A stretch of 64,000 nt of DNA from the NCBI GenBank assembly GCA_900545215.1, contig UQXW01000005.1, positions 1-64,000 of the forward strand, given 5' to 3'. The position numbers were made by a program, and so were the translations under genes. A model generated the notes under the pieces. That model was not told the DNA's origin and made no database searches. It worked only from the letters and a program-made list of their open reading frames with translations. Origin of the DNA: an uncultured Bacteroidota bacterium (lineage in GTDB: Bacteria > Bacteroidota > Bacteroidia > Bacteroidales > P3). How positions within the stretch are numbered: position 1 is the first letter of the stretch; every line of letters starts with the position of its first letter. Positions 19,571 to 27,676 of this stretch are shown here, piece by piece.

Positions 19571-22556
19571 ATTAAGCATAGAAGGTGTTTTTTCCTATCG
19601 GAAGAAACAGATTATAGACTTTCGCAAACTCTCTGCGGGAGGCATATTCGGCATATTCGGCAACACAGGCAGCGGAAAGTCGTCCATAATAGAGGCTTTG
19701 ATATTCGTGCTGTACGGAAAACTGGACAGAATAAGCGGAAGGCGTGTGGATTTAATCAATCTGAGGAGCGACAAGGCTGTGATAGAGTTCGAATTCGAGT
19801 CTTTCGGCAAAAACTATCTTGCCGTGGCAAATCTCAAACGTACGAAGGACTCTCATACAAGCAAGAGCATGATGTACGTCATGGAAGAGGGCGAATATCG
19901 TTCCGTGGGGGAGAATGTGAGGGTCGAGGATATAATCGGTTTATCCTATGAGAACTTCTGCAAAATCGTAATCATACCGCAGGGCAGGTTTCAGGAGTTC
20001 TTCTCCCTCACAGAGGCTGCAAGAACGTCCATGCTCAAAGAAATCTTTCCCGCTCTCAGGGAATTCGACCTTACAAACGCCGTCAAAGAATTGCGGGAAA
20101 GGACAAAGGCAGATTTGGATGTAAATACCGGCAAATTGAACCAGCTTGAAGAATATACGAAAGAGGCCTTTGAAGAGGCATCGGGGCGTTTCTCGCAAAT
20201 AAAAGAGGCTTTTGAAGAAGCCGAAAGGCAGAACAATCAACGGAAGCAATCGCTTGCCGAAGAGAAATCTTTGTTGCAGTTATTCGTGGAGAAAGAAAAA
20301 ACCGCACAAACGAAGGAATGTTTGGAGCAACAGTTGCCGCAAATCTCCGCTGCGGAGAAAGAATTGAATGATCACGAGGTTGCGACCGACAAATTCAAGG
20401 CTGCATTGTCCGTCTATGATGATTGTCTGCTCCAAATAAAGGATACGGAGACGAAAAGCAAGGAAAATGCTTTCCGCCTTGCAAAAGAGAGGGAAAAAAA
20501 CAGAGAGGCAAGGCAGGCGTATGAGGAGATATTGAAAGAAGAGGAGCAAACGCCTTTGCAAAGAGATGAGATAAAGCAGTTGGAGGCTCTTATGGAGTTG
20601 CAAAAGGTGGAAGCGGAAAAGGAGAACCTGAATTTACAACTCTCGCAGCAGAAAGCAAGCGAGGCAAAGGGCAGAGAACTTTCTCAAGATTTGGAGATAA
20701 AGAAACAGTCCTTGGAGGTTGAGATTGCGAATATGGAAGCAAAATTACCCGACCCTGCAAGGTTTGCGGCAGTAAGGAATTGGTTCTCGGAAATGGACGT
20801 TTTATCCAAAGGAGAGGAGAGAATAGAGAGAGAACTCGGCGAATTGGAGAGGCAGATGGCCGTGTTGTCCGACAAGCTCGGAATTCCGCAACATGAGGAT
20901 TTCGCCTCCTCGGCGGAGAAAAGGCGTATGGATTTGCAGCAAAGGATTTCCGTATTGGAAAACGAGCATTTGAAATATTTGCAGGAGCAGGCGATATGTC
21001 GTTATTCGGCTTCGCTTGCCGATAACGAGCCTTGTCCTTTGTGCGGCAGCCTTTCGCATCCGAGACCTGCCGACAGGGGCGTTGCGGATAAGCACCTTGC
21101 CGAAACGGAAGCCGAAATTCATACATCGAGAGAGCGTTTGGAAAGTTTGAACAAAGTGATTTACAACCATGATTCTTTATCCAAGCAATGCAATGCCAAG
21201 AGAGCGGAATTGCAATCCAAGCGTGGCGAACTCGAGTTGTGGAAGAAACAATTCGTTTGGGCGGAATACGAGGATAAAACCTTTGATGAGGTTAAGGCAA
21301 TGGAGAAAGCCGATGCGGAATTGCGGAGCAGAATGGATACAAAGCGGAAAGAATTCGATGCATTGAGGCAACGTTCCGATATGTACGCCAAGCGTATGGG
21401 TGAGATAGCAAATGCAATGAATTCTATACGCAACGAACTTGCCAAGTGTGCGGGAAGAACGGAGCAGTTGCTTGCTGGAGTGAATTCGGACTTGAAAGAA
21501 AAGTATTCTTCTTTCAGTCCGGAAGAACTGAACGGGGAGTGCAAAAAACGAAACGCCGTTTTGGAAAAACGAAACGCCGAAAGAATTTCTCGAAACGCCG
21601 TTTTGGAAAATTCAAACGCCGTTTTAATCCGCTTGGAAAACGATGAGAAACATTACGGCTTGCAAATGTCTCGGCAACAGCAACAAAAGACGGATGCAGA
21701 GGAGGTCTTGAAGATTGCTTTGCAGGAAAGCGGATTTACGGACTTGGAACAGGTACGTCGGATATTGAACAGGAGTATGGATATGCAGGCTGTGAGGAAC
21801 AAAATCAATGATTTCCGCTCGCAGAAGAAAATGACGGACAGCCGTTATGCCGAACTTTCGGAGCAGACCGCCGATAAAATCAAGCCTGATGAAGATAAAA
21901 TCAGGCAAGATGAGCAAATGCTTTCGCAGAAAGAAGCTGAATTGAAAGCAATGCTGGAAGAAAAAGGCAGAATGGAGGGCAGGGTGAAGCTAATTGAAGA
22001 AAAGTTGAGAGAAAAGCATGAATTGCAGAAAGGATACGATGCATTGCTTGCCCGTTTCAACGGATTGGAGGAATTATTCAATATGTTCAAGGGCGAGAAG
22101 TTCGTCAAGTTTATTTCTTCCGTCTATATAGAACAATTATGTTCCAAAGCCAATGAACGTTTACGCATAATAAGTAATGGAAAGTTTGAAATACGTTATC
22201 TGGACAACGGTTTCTTTATAGCGGATTACCTGAACGAGGGCAAGACACGCTCTATTAAAACTCTGAGCGGCGGACAGATGTTTCAAGCCTCTTTGTGTAT
22301 GGCATTGGCTCTGGTAGATACGATACGTTTGAACTCTGACACGAATCAGGATTTCTTTTTCATAGACGAGGGATTCGGAACACAGGATACGGAAAGCCTC
22401 GATTTGATTTATCAATCCCTGAAAGCCTTACGCAAAGAAGAAAAAGTGGTCGGGTTGATAAGCCATAGCGATGTGCTGAAAGAGAAGATAACAAGCAACA
22501 TCAGCATACGAATGGACGAGAAGGAAGGAAGCCTCATAGAATACGGCGGTTTGTAA
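19557..22556 (+). CDS. sbcC: Exonuclease subunit SbcC (Rad50-like ATPase) with a repeat element in its coiled coil
   Basis: SbcC is the SMC-like ATPase partner of SbcD. The 999-residue protein has Walker A GNTGSGKS (35-42), then a long coiled coil up to the zinc hook CPLC (493-496). The returning coiled coil leads to the ABC signature LSGGQ and Walker B (FFFIDEGFGTQD) in the C-terminal lobe. Copy 3 of the 21-bp repeat encodes residues about 663-694 in the returning coil, as four heptads beginning RNAVLEK-RNAERIS. Because 21 bp is exactly seven codons, the insert preserves the heptad register. No frame damage is seen, so the protein is probably active. Confidence 0.95.
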   Translation: MKPIKLSIEGVFSYRKKQIIDFRKLSAGGIFGIFGNTGSGKSSIIEALIFVLYGKLDRISGRRVDLINLRSDKAVIEFEFESFGKNYLAVANLKRTKDSHTSKSMMYVMEEGEYRSVGENVRVEDIIGLSYENFCKIVIIPQGRFQEFFSLTEAARTSMLKEIFPALREFDLTNAVKELRERTKADLDVNTGKLNQLEEYTKEAFEEASGRFSQIKEAFEEAERQNNQRKQSLAEEKSLLQLFVEKEKTAQTKECLEQQLPQISAAEKELNDHEVATDKFKAALSVYDDCLLQIKDTETKSKENAFRLAKEREKNREARQAYEEILKEEEQTPLQRDEIKQLEALMELQKVEAEKENLNLQLSQQKASEAKGRELSQDLEIKKQSLEVEIANMEAKLPDPARFAAVRNWFSEMDVLSKGEERIERELGELERQMAVLSDKLGIPQHEDFASSAEKRRMDLQQRISVLENEHLKYLQEQAICRYSASLADNEPCPLCGSLSHPRPADRGVADKHLAETEAEIHTSRERLESLNKVIYNHDSLSKQCNAKRAELQSKRGELELWKKQFVWAEYEDKTFDEVKAMEKADAELRSRMDTKRKEFDALRQRSDMYAKRMGEIANAMNSIRNELAKCAGRTEQLLAGVNSDLKEKYSSFSPEELNGECKKRNAVLEKRNAERISRNAVLENSNAVLIRLENDEKHYGLQMSRQQQQKTDAEEVLKIALQESGFTDLEQVRRILNRSMDMQAVRNKINDFRSQKKMTDSRYAELSEQTADKIKPDEDKIRQDEQMLSQKEAELKAMLEEKGRMEGRVKLIEEKLREKHELQKGYDALLARFNGLEELFNMFKGEKFVKFISSVYIEQLCSKANERLRIISNGKFEIRYLDNGFFIADYLNEGKTRSIKTLSGGQMFQASLCMALALVDTIRLNSDTNQDFFFIDEGFGTQDTESLDLIYQSLKALRKEEKVVGLISHSDVLKEKITSNISIRMDEKEGSLIEYGGL
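21549..21633 (+). repeat. 21-bp-phased repeat element, copy 3, inside sbcC (best-preserved copy)
   Basis: AAACGCCG begins at 21551, 21572, 21593 and 21614, a perfect 21-bp period. The order is AAACGCCGTTT, AAACGCCGAAAGAA, AAACGCCGTTT, AAACGCCGTTT. It is in sense orientation and in frame. Confidence 0.95.
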
Positions 22557-22615
22557 AAACCGTCAGGCGTTTGCATGTATTCGGAATGAGACGTGAAAGC
22601 ATTCTGTACCTGCAA

Positions 22616-23167
22616 TCAAACTCTCGGACTGCGAATTTTCAACCTGTGTTTCAGTTGGGCGAAATCGGTAACGCCCAACACTTCCGCCTCTTTCAATAAG
22701 AGTTTGGCACAACCCACGGCATCGGCATCGGATTTGTGATGCTGAAACTCGAAACCGAAGTTGTGGCAAAGATAATCCAAGGAATATTTAGGCGAGTCAG
22801 CCCATACAAGGCGTGCAATCTGATAAGTGCAGAAGTATCTTGCCGTCGGTAATTCCATTTTGTAATGTCGCAATGTCTTTCTGAGGACATTGATGTCGAA
22901 ACTCGCATTGTGAGCAATCAGAATTTGATTATCGAGATACGGACGCACCTCTTCCCACAACGTATCGAACTCAGGCGAGAACTCGACGTCCTTTTTGTGT
23001 ATGCCGTGTATCTTTTGGGCATAGAAATGGAAGTAAGGATAACATATAGGCTTAATCAACCAGTTATGAGTCTCCGTTATTTCGGAATTTTTCACCACAG
23101 CAATGCCCAAAGAACAAGGAATGTACTTGTCGGCAGTCTCGAAATCTATCGCAACGAAGTCAAACAT
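22616..23167 (-). CDS. DEDDh 3'-5' exonuclease (DnaQ/PolC-epsilon-like)
   Basis: The 183-residue protein is a stand-alone exonuclease domain. Visible motifs are ExoI (VAIDFETAD), ExoII (AHNASFDINVLR) and ExoIII with the DEDDh His and Asp (HHKSDADAVG). It resembles the proofreading domain of DNA polymerase III and small nucleases that trim DNA or RNA ends. It converges on sbcC with 59 bp between the stop codons, and it lies downstream of the dsbD/envC transcript on the same strand. Confidence 0.88.
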   Translation of the reverse strand: MFDFVAIDFETADKYIPCSLGIAVVKNSEITETHNWLIKPICYPYFHFYAQKIHGIHKKDVEFSPEFDTLWEEVRPYLDNQILIAHNASFDINVLRKTLRHYKMELPTARYFCTYQIARLVWADSPKYSLDYLCHNFGFEFQHHKSDADAVGCAKLLLKEAEVLGVTDFAQLKHRLKIRSPRV

Positions 23168-23177
23168 ATCGTAAAGA

Positions 23178-23201
23178 AAGGAAGCCCTTTCGGACTTCCT
23201 T
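23178..23201 (-). terminator. Terminator-like hairpin after the dsbD-like gene
   Basis: On the minus strand AAGGAAGTCC and GGGCTTCCTT pair (one G-U pair) around GAAA, followed by TTTCTTTA. It separates the dsbD-like gene from the exonuclease gene. Confidence 0.6.
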
Positions 23202-23208
23202 CGTTGTG

Positions 23209-25281
23209 TTATTTGTTATTGAAATTATCCAATCCTTCATCGAGGAACTTGATGAAGTTATCTATGTTCCTGTCGTATGATTTAGGCTCTTTTGTCAGTA
23301 TGTTGCCGTCTGCGTCCATGAGAACGTACAAAGGCTGGGCGTTTGCATGGAATGTCTCTATTTGGAAGATATGATTTTTCTTTCCGAGCGTCTTTATGAT
23401 TTTTCCATCTTTGGTTTTCACCCATTCATTCTCCGGAAGCTCTATATTATTCACGTCCGCATATAAAGCAACCATCACGAAATTTTCCGTAAGTCTCTTC
23501 TTGACCTGCGGATTTACCCAGACATAGTTCTCCATCTCACGACAGTTCGCACAGGTCTTGCCCGTGAAGTCTATGAACAACGGTTTGTTCACCTTTTTCG
23601 CATATTCCTTTGCCTCTTCAAGGTCGAAAAAGCCCTCGAAGCCCGTAGGCAGGTGCAGATCTTTTGCATACTTTCTGTCGAGCGGTAATCCGGAGACATT
23701 CTCAGCCTTTGCAACGCCTTTGTTCTCAACAGCTATTCTGACCAAATCGAAATCCTGTGTCGTGGCAGGCGGAATGTAACCGGAGATTGCCTTTAACGGA
23801 GCACCCCAAAGCCCCGGCAACATATAGACTACGAAAGAGAACGTAATCAAAGCAAGGAACAATCGCGGCACACTTATCTTTTCGAGAGGCTCGTCCCCTT
23901 TGAATTTCAGCTTGCCAAGAAGGTAGAAACCCAACATGGAGAATATTACAATCCATAGGGCAAGGTACGTCTCCCTGTCGAGTATGCCCCAGCCGGCAGA
24001 CAGATCCGCCATGGAAAGGAACTTCAAGCCCAAAGCGATTTCAATGAAGCCGAAAACAATCTTCACGGTGTTCAGCCACGAACCCGATTTCAATTTTTTC
24101 AAAGCAGCAGGGAACATAGCCAAAAGAGTGAACGGTAAAGCGAAACCCACAGCGAAACCGAGCATCGACACAAGGAATACATAGCTGTTGCTTGAACCCG
24201 AAGCCATTTCAATCAAGGCTGCACCCAATATGGGACCTGTGCAAGAGAATGACACCAATACTGTTGTCAAAGCAATGAAGAATGTTCCGAGATAGCCTCC
24301 CTTGTCGGCGTTCCTGTCCGATTTGTTTATCAACCCGCTCGGCATCGTTATCTCGAACAGTCCGAAGAAAGAGAAAGCAAATATCATGAAAACGATAAAG
24401 AAAATCAGGTTCGGTATCCAGTGAGTGGAAATGATGTACATTGCATCTTCTCCGAGCAAAAGAGTAAGCGTCAAACCCAAAACGGCAAACATGAATACTA
24501 TGCTTGCTCCGAAGAAATAGGCTTGGTGTCTTCCTTTTCTGCTTGACTTGTTCCCTTTCATGAAGAACGAAATCGTCATCGGTATCATCGGGAATACGCA
24601 AGGTGTTATCAAGGCTAACAGTCCTGCCGTGAAGGAAACGAGAAATACGGTAAGCAAAGACTTGTCTTTATCTGCTTTCTGTTCCGTTATTTGAGCCGTT
24701 GCGTTGCTTAATGTGTCCTTTTTGTTTGCAAGGACTGGCTTTTCTTCGTTTGAAACGGTGTCTTCATTCTGGCTTGTGTCCGTCGGTTCGTTTTGAACGA
24801 GCAACGGAGTTTCCGCAAAGTGCGGATTGCCTTTCACGTTAAAGGAATAGTCAACCTCGCTCGGCGGAATGCAACTGCCCTTTTCGCATAATTGGAAAGA
24901 GACTTGTCCTCTTACATGAAAGTCTTTGTTTGTCTTTATTTTTATTCTTTGACGGAAAGTAACGCTCTGCTTGAAAAATCGAGAAGAGTCCTTTTCGAAG
25001 ACATCGTATTCCGATATTGGTACAGGTTCTTTCACTCCCCCTATAAGCTCATAAGCATTGCTTTTCTCGAAAGTAAAAGCAATCGGAAGTTCTATGCCTT
25101 TGGTGTGTTGCGAATAGATGTGCCAGTCTCCGCTCAGCTTGCAATGCAATACCAATTCGGCGACGGAATCATTTATTTTCTTCGTTTTGAAGTCCCATTT
25201 TGCAGGACTTTGTGCATGTATTCCGAGAGCAAAGAACATGTTCGCCGACAGAATGATGCAAAATAGTCTCAGGTTTCTCAT
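23209..25281 (-). CDS. dsbD: DsbD-like protein-disulfide reductase
   Basis: The protein carries reducing power from the cytoplasm across the inner membrane to periplasmic thiol proteins. A signal peptide (ALGIHAQ) precedes an N-terminal beta domain (about 25-155) with a CEKGSC pair. A linker of Lys/Thr/Glu follows, then an eight-helix CcdA-like core with the paired cysteines (TPCVFPMIP and SFSCTGPILGA). The C-terminal thioredoxin domain has CANC (FTGKTCANCREM). At 690 residues it has full DsbD length. It is 27 bp downstream of the envC-like gene, so it is probably co-transcribed. Confidence 0.92.
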   Translation of the reverse strand: MRNLRLFCIILSANMFFALGIHAQSPAKWDFKTKKINDSVAELVLHCKLSGDWHIYSQHTKGIELPIAFTFEKSNAYELIGGVKEPVPISEYDVFEKDSSRFFKQSVTFRQRIKIKTNKDFHVRGQVSFQLCEKGSCIPPSEVDYSFNVKGNPHFAETPLLVQNEPTDTSQNEDTVSNEEKPVLANKKDTLSNATAQITEQKADKDKSLLTVFLVSFTAGLLALITPCVFPMIPMTISFFMKGNKSSRKGRHQAYFFGASIVFMFAVLGLTLTLLLGEDAMYIISTHWIPNLIFFIVFMIFAFSFFGLFEITMPSGLINKSDRNADKGGYLGTFFIALTTVLVSFSCTGPILGAALIEMASGSSNSYVFLVSMLGFAVGFALPFTLLAMFPAALKKLKSGSWLNTVKIVFGFIEIALGLKFLSMADLSAGWGILDRETYLALWIVIFSMLGFYLLGKLKFKGDEPLEKISVPRLFLALITFSFVVYMLPGLWGAPLKAISGYIPPATTQDFDLVRIAVENKGVAKAENVSGLPLDRKYAKDLHLPTGFEGFFDLEEAKEYAKKVNKPLFIDFTGKTCANCREMENYVWVNPQVKKRLTENFVMVALYADVNNIELPENEWVKTKDGKIIKTLGKKNHIFQIETFHANAQPLYVLMDADGNILTKEPKSYDRNIDNFIKFLDEGLDNFNNK

Positions 25282-25308
25282 GATGATTTGTTTGTTTGAT
25301 TTATACTC

Positions 25309-26628
25309 TTACTTGCTTAACCATACGGAAGGGTTCAAGTGATGGGTTCCCTTGAAGATTTGGAACTTGAACTCACTTACTCCGTCTTCGTTGGTGTTTA
25401 CTATTCCTATTGTTTGTTTTGTGGATACTTTCGAGCCGCTTTTGACGCTTACGCTCTGCAAATTGGCATACACCGTCATATATTCGCCGTGGCGTATTAT
25501 GACAACCATTCCGGCAGGTCCCTTTGCAACTCTTGAAACCTCACCATCGAAAACCGCTCTGACCGCAGAACCTTTTGTCGTCCTTATGTCTATTCCTTTA
25601 TTTTCCACTTGTGTTCCCTTGATTTCGGGGTGTGCGTGAACGCCGTAGGAAGAAACGACGACACCTTTCACTGACGGCCATGGCAATTTGCCTTTATTCG
25701 CTTCGAAATTGCTCGACAGAGTAACCTCCTCCGGAGTCGTGGCAATGGTATAGTTCTTCTTTTTTGCCGTTTCCATTGCCGCTTTATTCGCTGCCACTTG
25801 CTTTTTATCGGCAGAGGAAGAATTAGCCTGAGCTTGCATTTTCTTTTTCTTGGCTGCCGCCAACTGTTTTTGCTTCTGCACTTCCGCTGCTATGGCATTG
25901 TCTATCTGCTTCTGCAGTTTCTTGACCTGTGCTTGCTTGTTTTTGAGATTTTTCGTTATTTGTTTCTCCTGCTTTTGCAGACTGCGGACTGTCTTTTCTT
26001 TCTCGGTCTTTTCCTTGTTCAAAGCATCTTTGTTCTTCATCTCCTGTTGCAACAAAGATTCCTGATTGGTCTTCTTGATTTCCAATTCATTCGTACGCTT
26101 CGACAATTCGTCGGTTTTCTTCCTTATTTGCAGTAATTTCTTTTTCTGCATGTCGCCGAACTGACGGAAAAAAATGTATCGCTGATATGCTTCCTTGTAA
26201 TCCTTTGCCGCAAAGATGAAAAGCAACTTGTCCGTTGCCGTTTTGTTCCTTTGGGCATAGCGAAGCATTTGGGCATAGCTTTCTTTCAAGCCTTCGATTT
26301 CCTTGCATAGCTCGCCTATGGACTTTTTCGTGCTTTTGATTTCATTGTTCAGCATGCCCATTTGGGAAGATATGTTCTTGATAAGCCGTTGTCTGCTTTT
26401 AATCTTTTTTTTCAGTACTTGCAGTTCCGAGGTGGACATTCTCTTAGTTTTCTTCGTTTCTTTCAAGATGGCATTCATGGAAGCAATCTCCTTTTCCAGT
26501 TTTGCCTTTTGTTTTTCCAACTTATTGCGATCCTGAGCAAAAGCGGCATTAAAGGAAACTACCGTCATGATTGCTGAAAGTATGCAGATTACAAGCGGCT
26601 TAAAGCAGATATGTTTATTCAAGGGCAT
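25309..26628 (-). CDS. envC: EnvC-like murein hydrolase activator with degenerate LytM domain
   Basis: The 439-residue exported protein (signal peptide ending AAFAQ) has a long Lys/Glu/Gln-rich coiled coil (about 35-270) and a C-terminal LytM/M23 domain. The zinc ligands are altered: the HxGID motif reads NKGIDIR and the YAHL motif reads VYANL. E. coli EnvC also lacks the ligands and switches on amidases during septum splitting, so an activator role is likely rather than endopeptidase activity. The ATG at 26628 (MPLNKHICF) was preferred over one 18 codons earlier because the promoter box lies between them. Confidence 0.88.
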   Translation of the reverse strand: MPLNKHICFKPLVICILSAIMTVVSFNAAFAQDRNKLEKQKAKLEKEIASMNAILKETKKTKRMSTSELQVLKKKIKSRQRLIKNISSQMGMLNNEIKSTKKSIGELCKEIEGLKESYAQMLRYAQRNKTATDKLLFIFAAKDYKEAYQRYIFFRQFGDMQKKKLLQIRKKTDELSKRTNELEIKKTNQESLLQQEMKNKDALNKEKTEKEKTVRSLQKQEKQITKNLKNKQAQVKKLQKQIDNAIAAEVQKQKQLAAAKKKKMQAQANSSSADKKQVAANKAAMETAKKKNYTIATTPEEVTLSSNFEANKGKLPWPSVKGVVVSSYGVHAHPEIKGTQVENKGIDIRTTKGSAVRAVFDGEVSRVAKGPAGMVVIIRHGEYMTVYANLQSVSVKSGSKVSTKQTIGIVNTNEDGVSEFKFQIFKGTHHLNPSVWLSK

Positions 26629-26633
26629 ATTCC

Positions 26634-26683
26634 GAAGTTTGTTTTCAAACTTCAAAATTACGAATAATCCTTGAAATCGCAAG
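26634..26683 (-). promoter_or_regulatory. Promoter and leader hairpin of the envC-like gene
   Basis: On the minus strand CTTG (26683-26680), 19 bp, then TAATTTTG (26660-26653) fits the phylum consensus. Just after it, GAAGTTTG-AAAA-CAAACTTC (26653-26634) is a perfect 8-bp inverted repeat that would fold near the mRNA 5' end. Confidence 0.6.
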
Positions 26684-26779
26684 TTTCTATGCTGTTAAAC
26701 GGCATTTCGTTCCCTTTTTTCTTCGGTTTATTTCCGGCAACAGCCAAAGCAAAAACCTCATTTGCCACAATCCCTCCGA

Positions 26780-26860
26780 TGAAACGCTGATTCGAGAAAT
26801 TGAAACGCCGAAAGAAAAAATCAAAGCGGCGTTTTACGAAATTCTTTCGCCGTTTTGTCG
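26780..26860 (+). repeat. 21-bp-phased repeat element, copy 4 (intergenic)
   Basis: Units start at 26782 (AAACGCTG), 26803 (AAACGCCGAAAGAA), 26824 (AAGCGGCGTTTT) and 26845 (TTTCGCCGTTTT), with exact 21-bp steps. It lies between the envC promoter and the structured RNA gene. Confidence 0.9.
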
Positions 26861-27000
26861 AGCGGCTTAAAAGCAGGCGGTTATTACAGTGTCGTATAAA
26901 GCGACTTTGCCACTCTTTCCCGCATTCGGATTTTGCCACCTGTTGCAAGTAAGTATGAATAAAAAACTTGCGAACGCCGAATGCTTAAAAAGAATTATCG

Positions 27001-27008
27001 TATATTTG
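27001..27008 (+). promoter_or_regulatory. Promoter -7 box of the structured RNA
   Basis: TATATTTG matches TAnnTTTG and predicts a start near 27014. No clear -33 TTTG is seen at 19-20 bp. Confidence 0.65.
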
Positions 27009-27013
27009 CAGCG

Positions 27014-27225
27014 TGGTTGCAAAACCACACGTTTTAATTGAATGAAAGCGTTGTGCATCATCTGCAAATGAAAACCTGAGAAATTTTCTATGAGAGCAGA
27101 GAGTGGACACACAATGGTTTCACGCTTCCGGCGTGAGCCCGTTGTTCGTATTCTTTGCTCTTAGGTATTCTCAGGACCTTCATTTGGAGATTGTGAACAG
27201 TGGTTCACGCTTCTCTTGTTTTTTT
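27014..27225 (+). ncRNA. ssrS: Rod-shaped structured RNA resembling 6S RNA
   Basis: The segment folds by eye into one long interrupted rod. Outer stem: 27044-27051 with 27207-27215 (one bulge). Next: ATCT (27060-63) with AGAT (27188-91), CAAATGAA (27065-72) with TTCATTTG (27179-86), and CCTGAGAA (27075-82) with TTCTCAGG (27168-75). Then 27091-27101 with 27153-27163 (11 pairs), 27111-27117 with 27139-27145, and apical hairpin TCACGC/GCGTGA (27120-27136). A side hairpin GTGAAC/GTTCAC (27193-27208) lies in the 3' strand of the large bubble, as in 6S RNAs. A T-rich run ends it. Promoter, terminator and fold are seen; 6S identity is inferred from architecture only. Confidence 0.6.
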
Positions 27226-27264
27226 ATTCCCGAAGGAACCACAGGGACTTGGTAAATCATTAAA

Positions 27265-27657
27265 ATGGACGCAAAATTAAAGTCTCATTTCATCAATATC
27301 TATTGTATGATATTGGCAGATGGAAAGGTGGAACAAAAGGAGCTGAACCGCATGTACGAAATCGGTACGACAGGATATGGTGTTACACCGGAGGAAATAA
27401 ACAAAGTACTTCTCAGTGGCGACATAGTGTTTTACAAACCGGAGAGCGAGGAAGAAAGAGTGCTGTATCTCTATGATTTGGCTTGCGTTTCGGTTTCCGA
27501 TGAAGTAATTCCCGCGGCGGAAAGAGTGCTTTTGGAAAATTATGCAAGGAAATTCGATGTCGAAGACAGCCAAATCCCCGGCTTGGTCGAATTTCTGATC
27601 GATTGTGCAAAGAAAAATCTTTCGCACGATGATGTGTTGAACGAACTAAACAAATAA
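27265..27657 (+). CDS. TerB-like helical protein
   Basis: The 130-residue, all-helical, acidic protein contains the TerB-type pattern with an acidic metal-site segment (ILADGKVEQKEL), followed by a second helical half (VIPAAERVLLENYARKFDV). TerB-fold proteins occur in tellurite/stress and membrane-associated signalling systems; a biochemical role here is not shown. The gene begins 40 bp after the structured RNA terminator and leads a three-gene operon with a coiled-coil membrane protein and a VWA-like lipoprotein. Confidence 0.65.
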   Translation: MDAKLKSHFINIYCMILADGKVEQKELNRMYEIGTTGYGVTPEEINKVLLSGDIVFYKPESEEERVLYLYDLACVSVSDEVIPAAERVLLENYARKFDVEDSQIPGLVEFLIDCAKKNLSHDDVLNELNK

Positions 27658-27676
27658 TGAAAAGGAGGAAACAGCA

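Noticed and set aside
21549..21633. CRISPR-like array
   Set aside because: Conserved cores of about 11 bp with 10-bp spacers are far too short, the spacers are themselves similar, and no cas genes are present.
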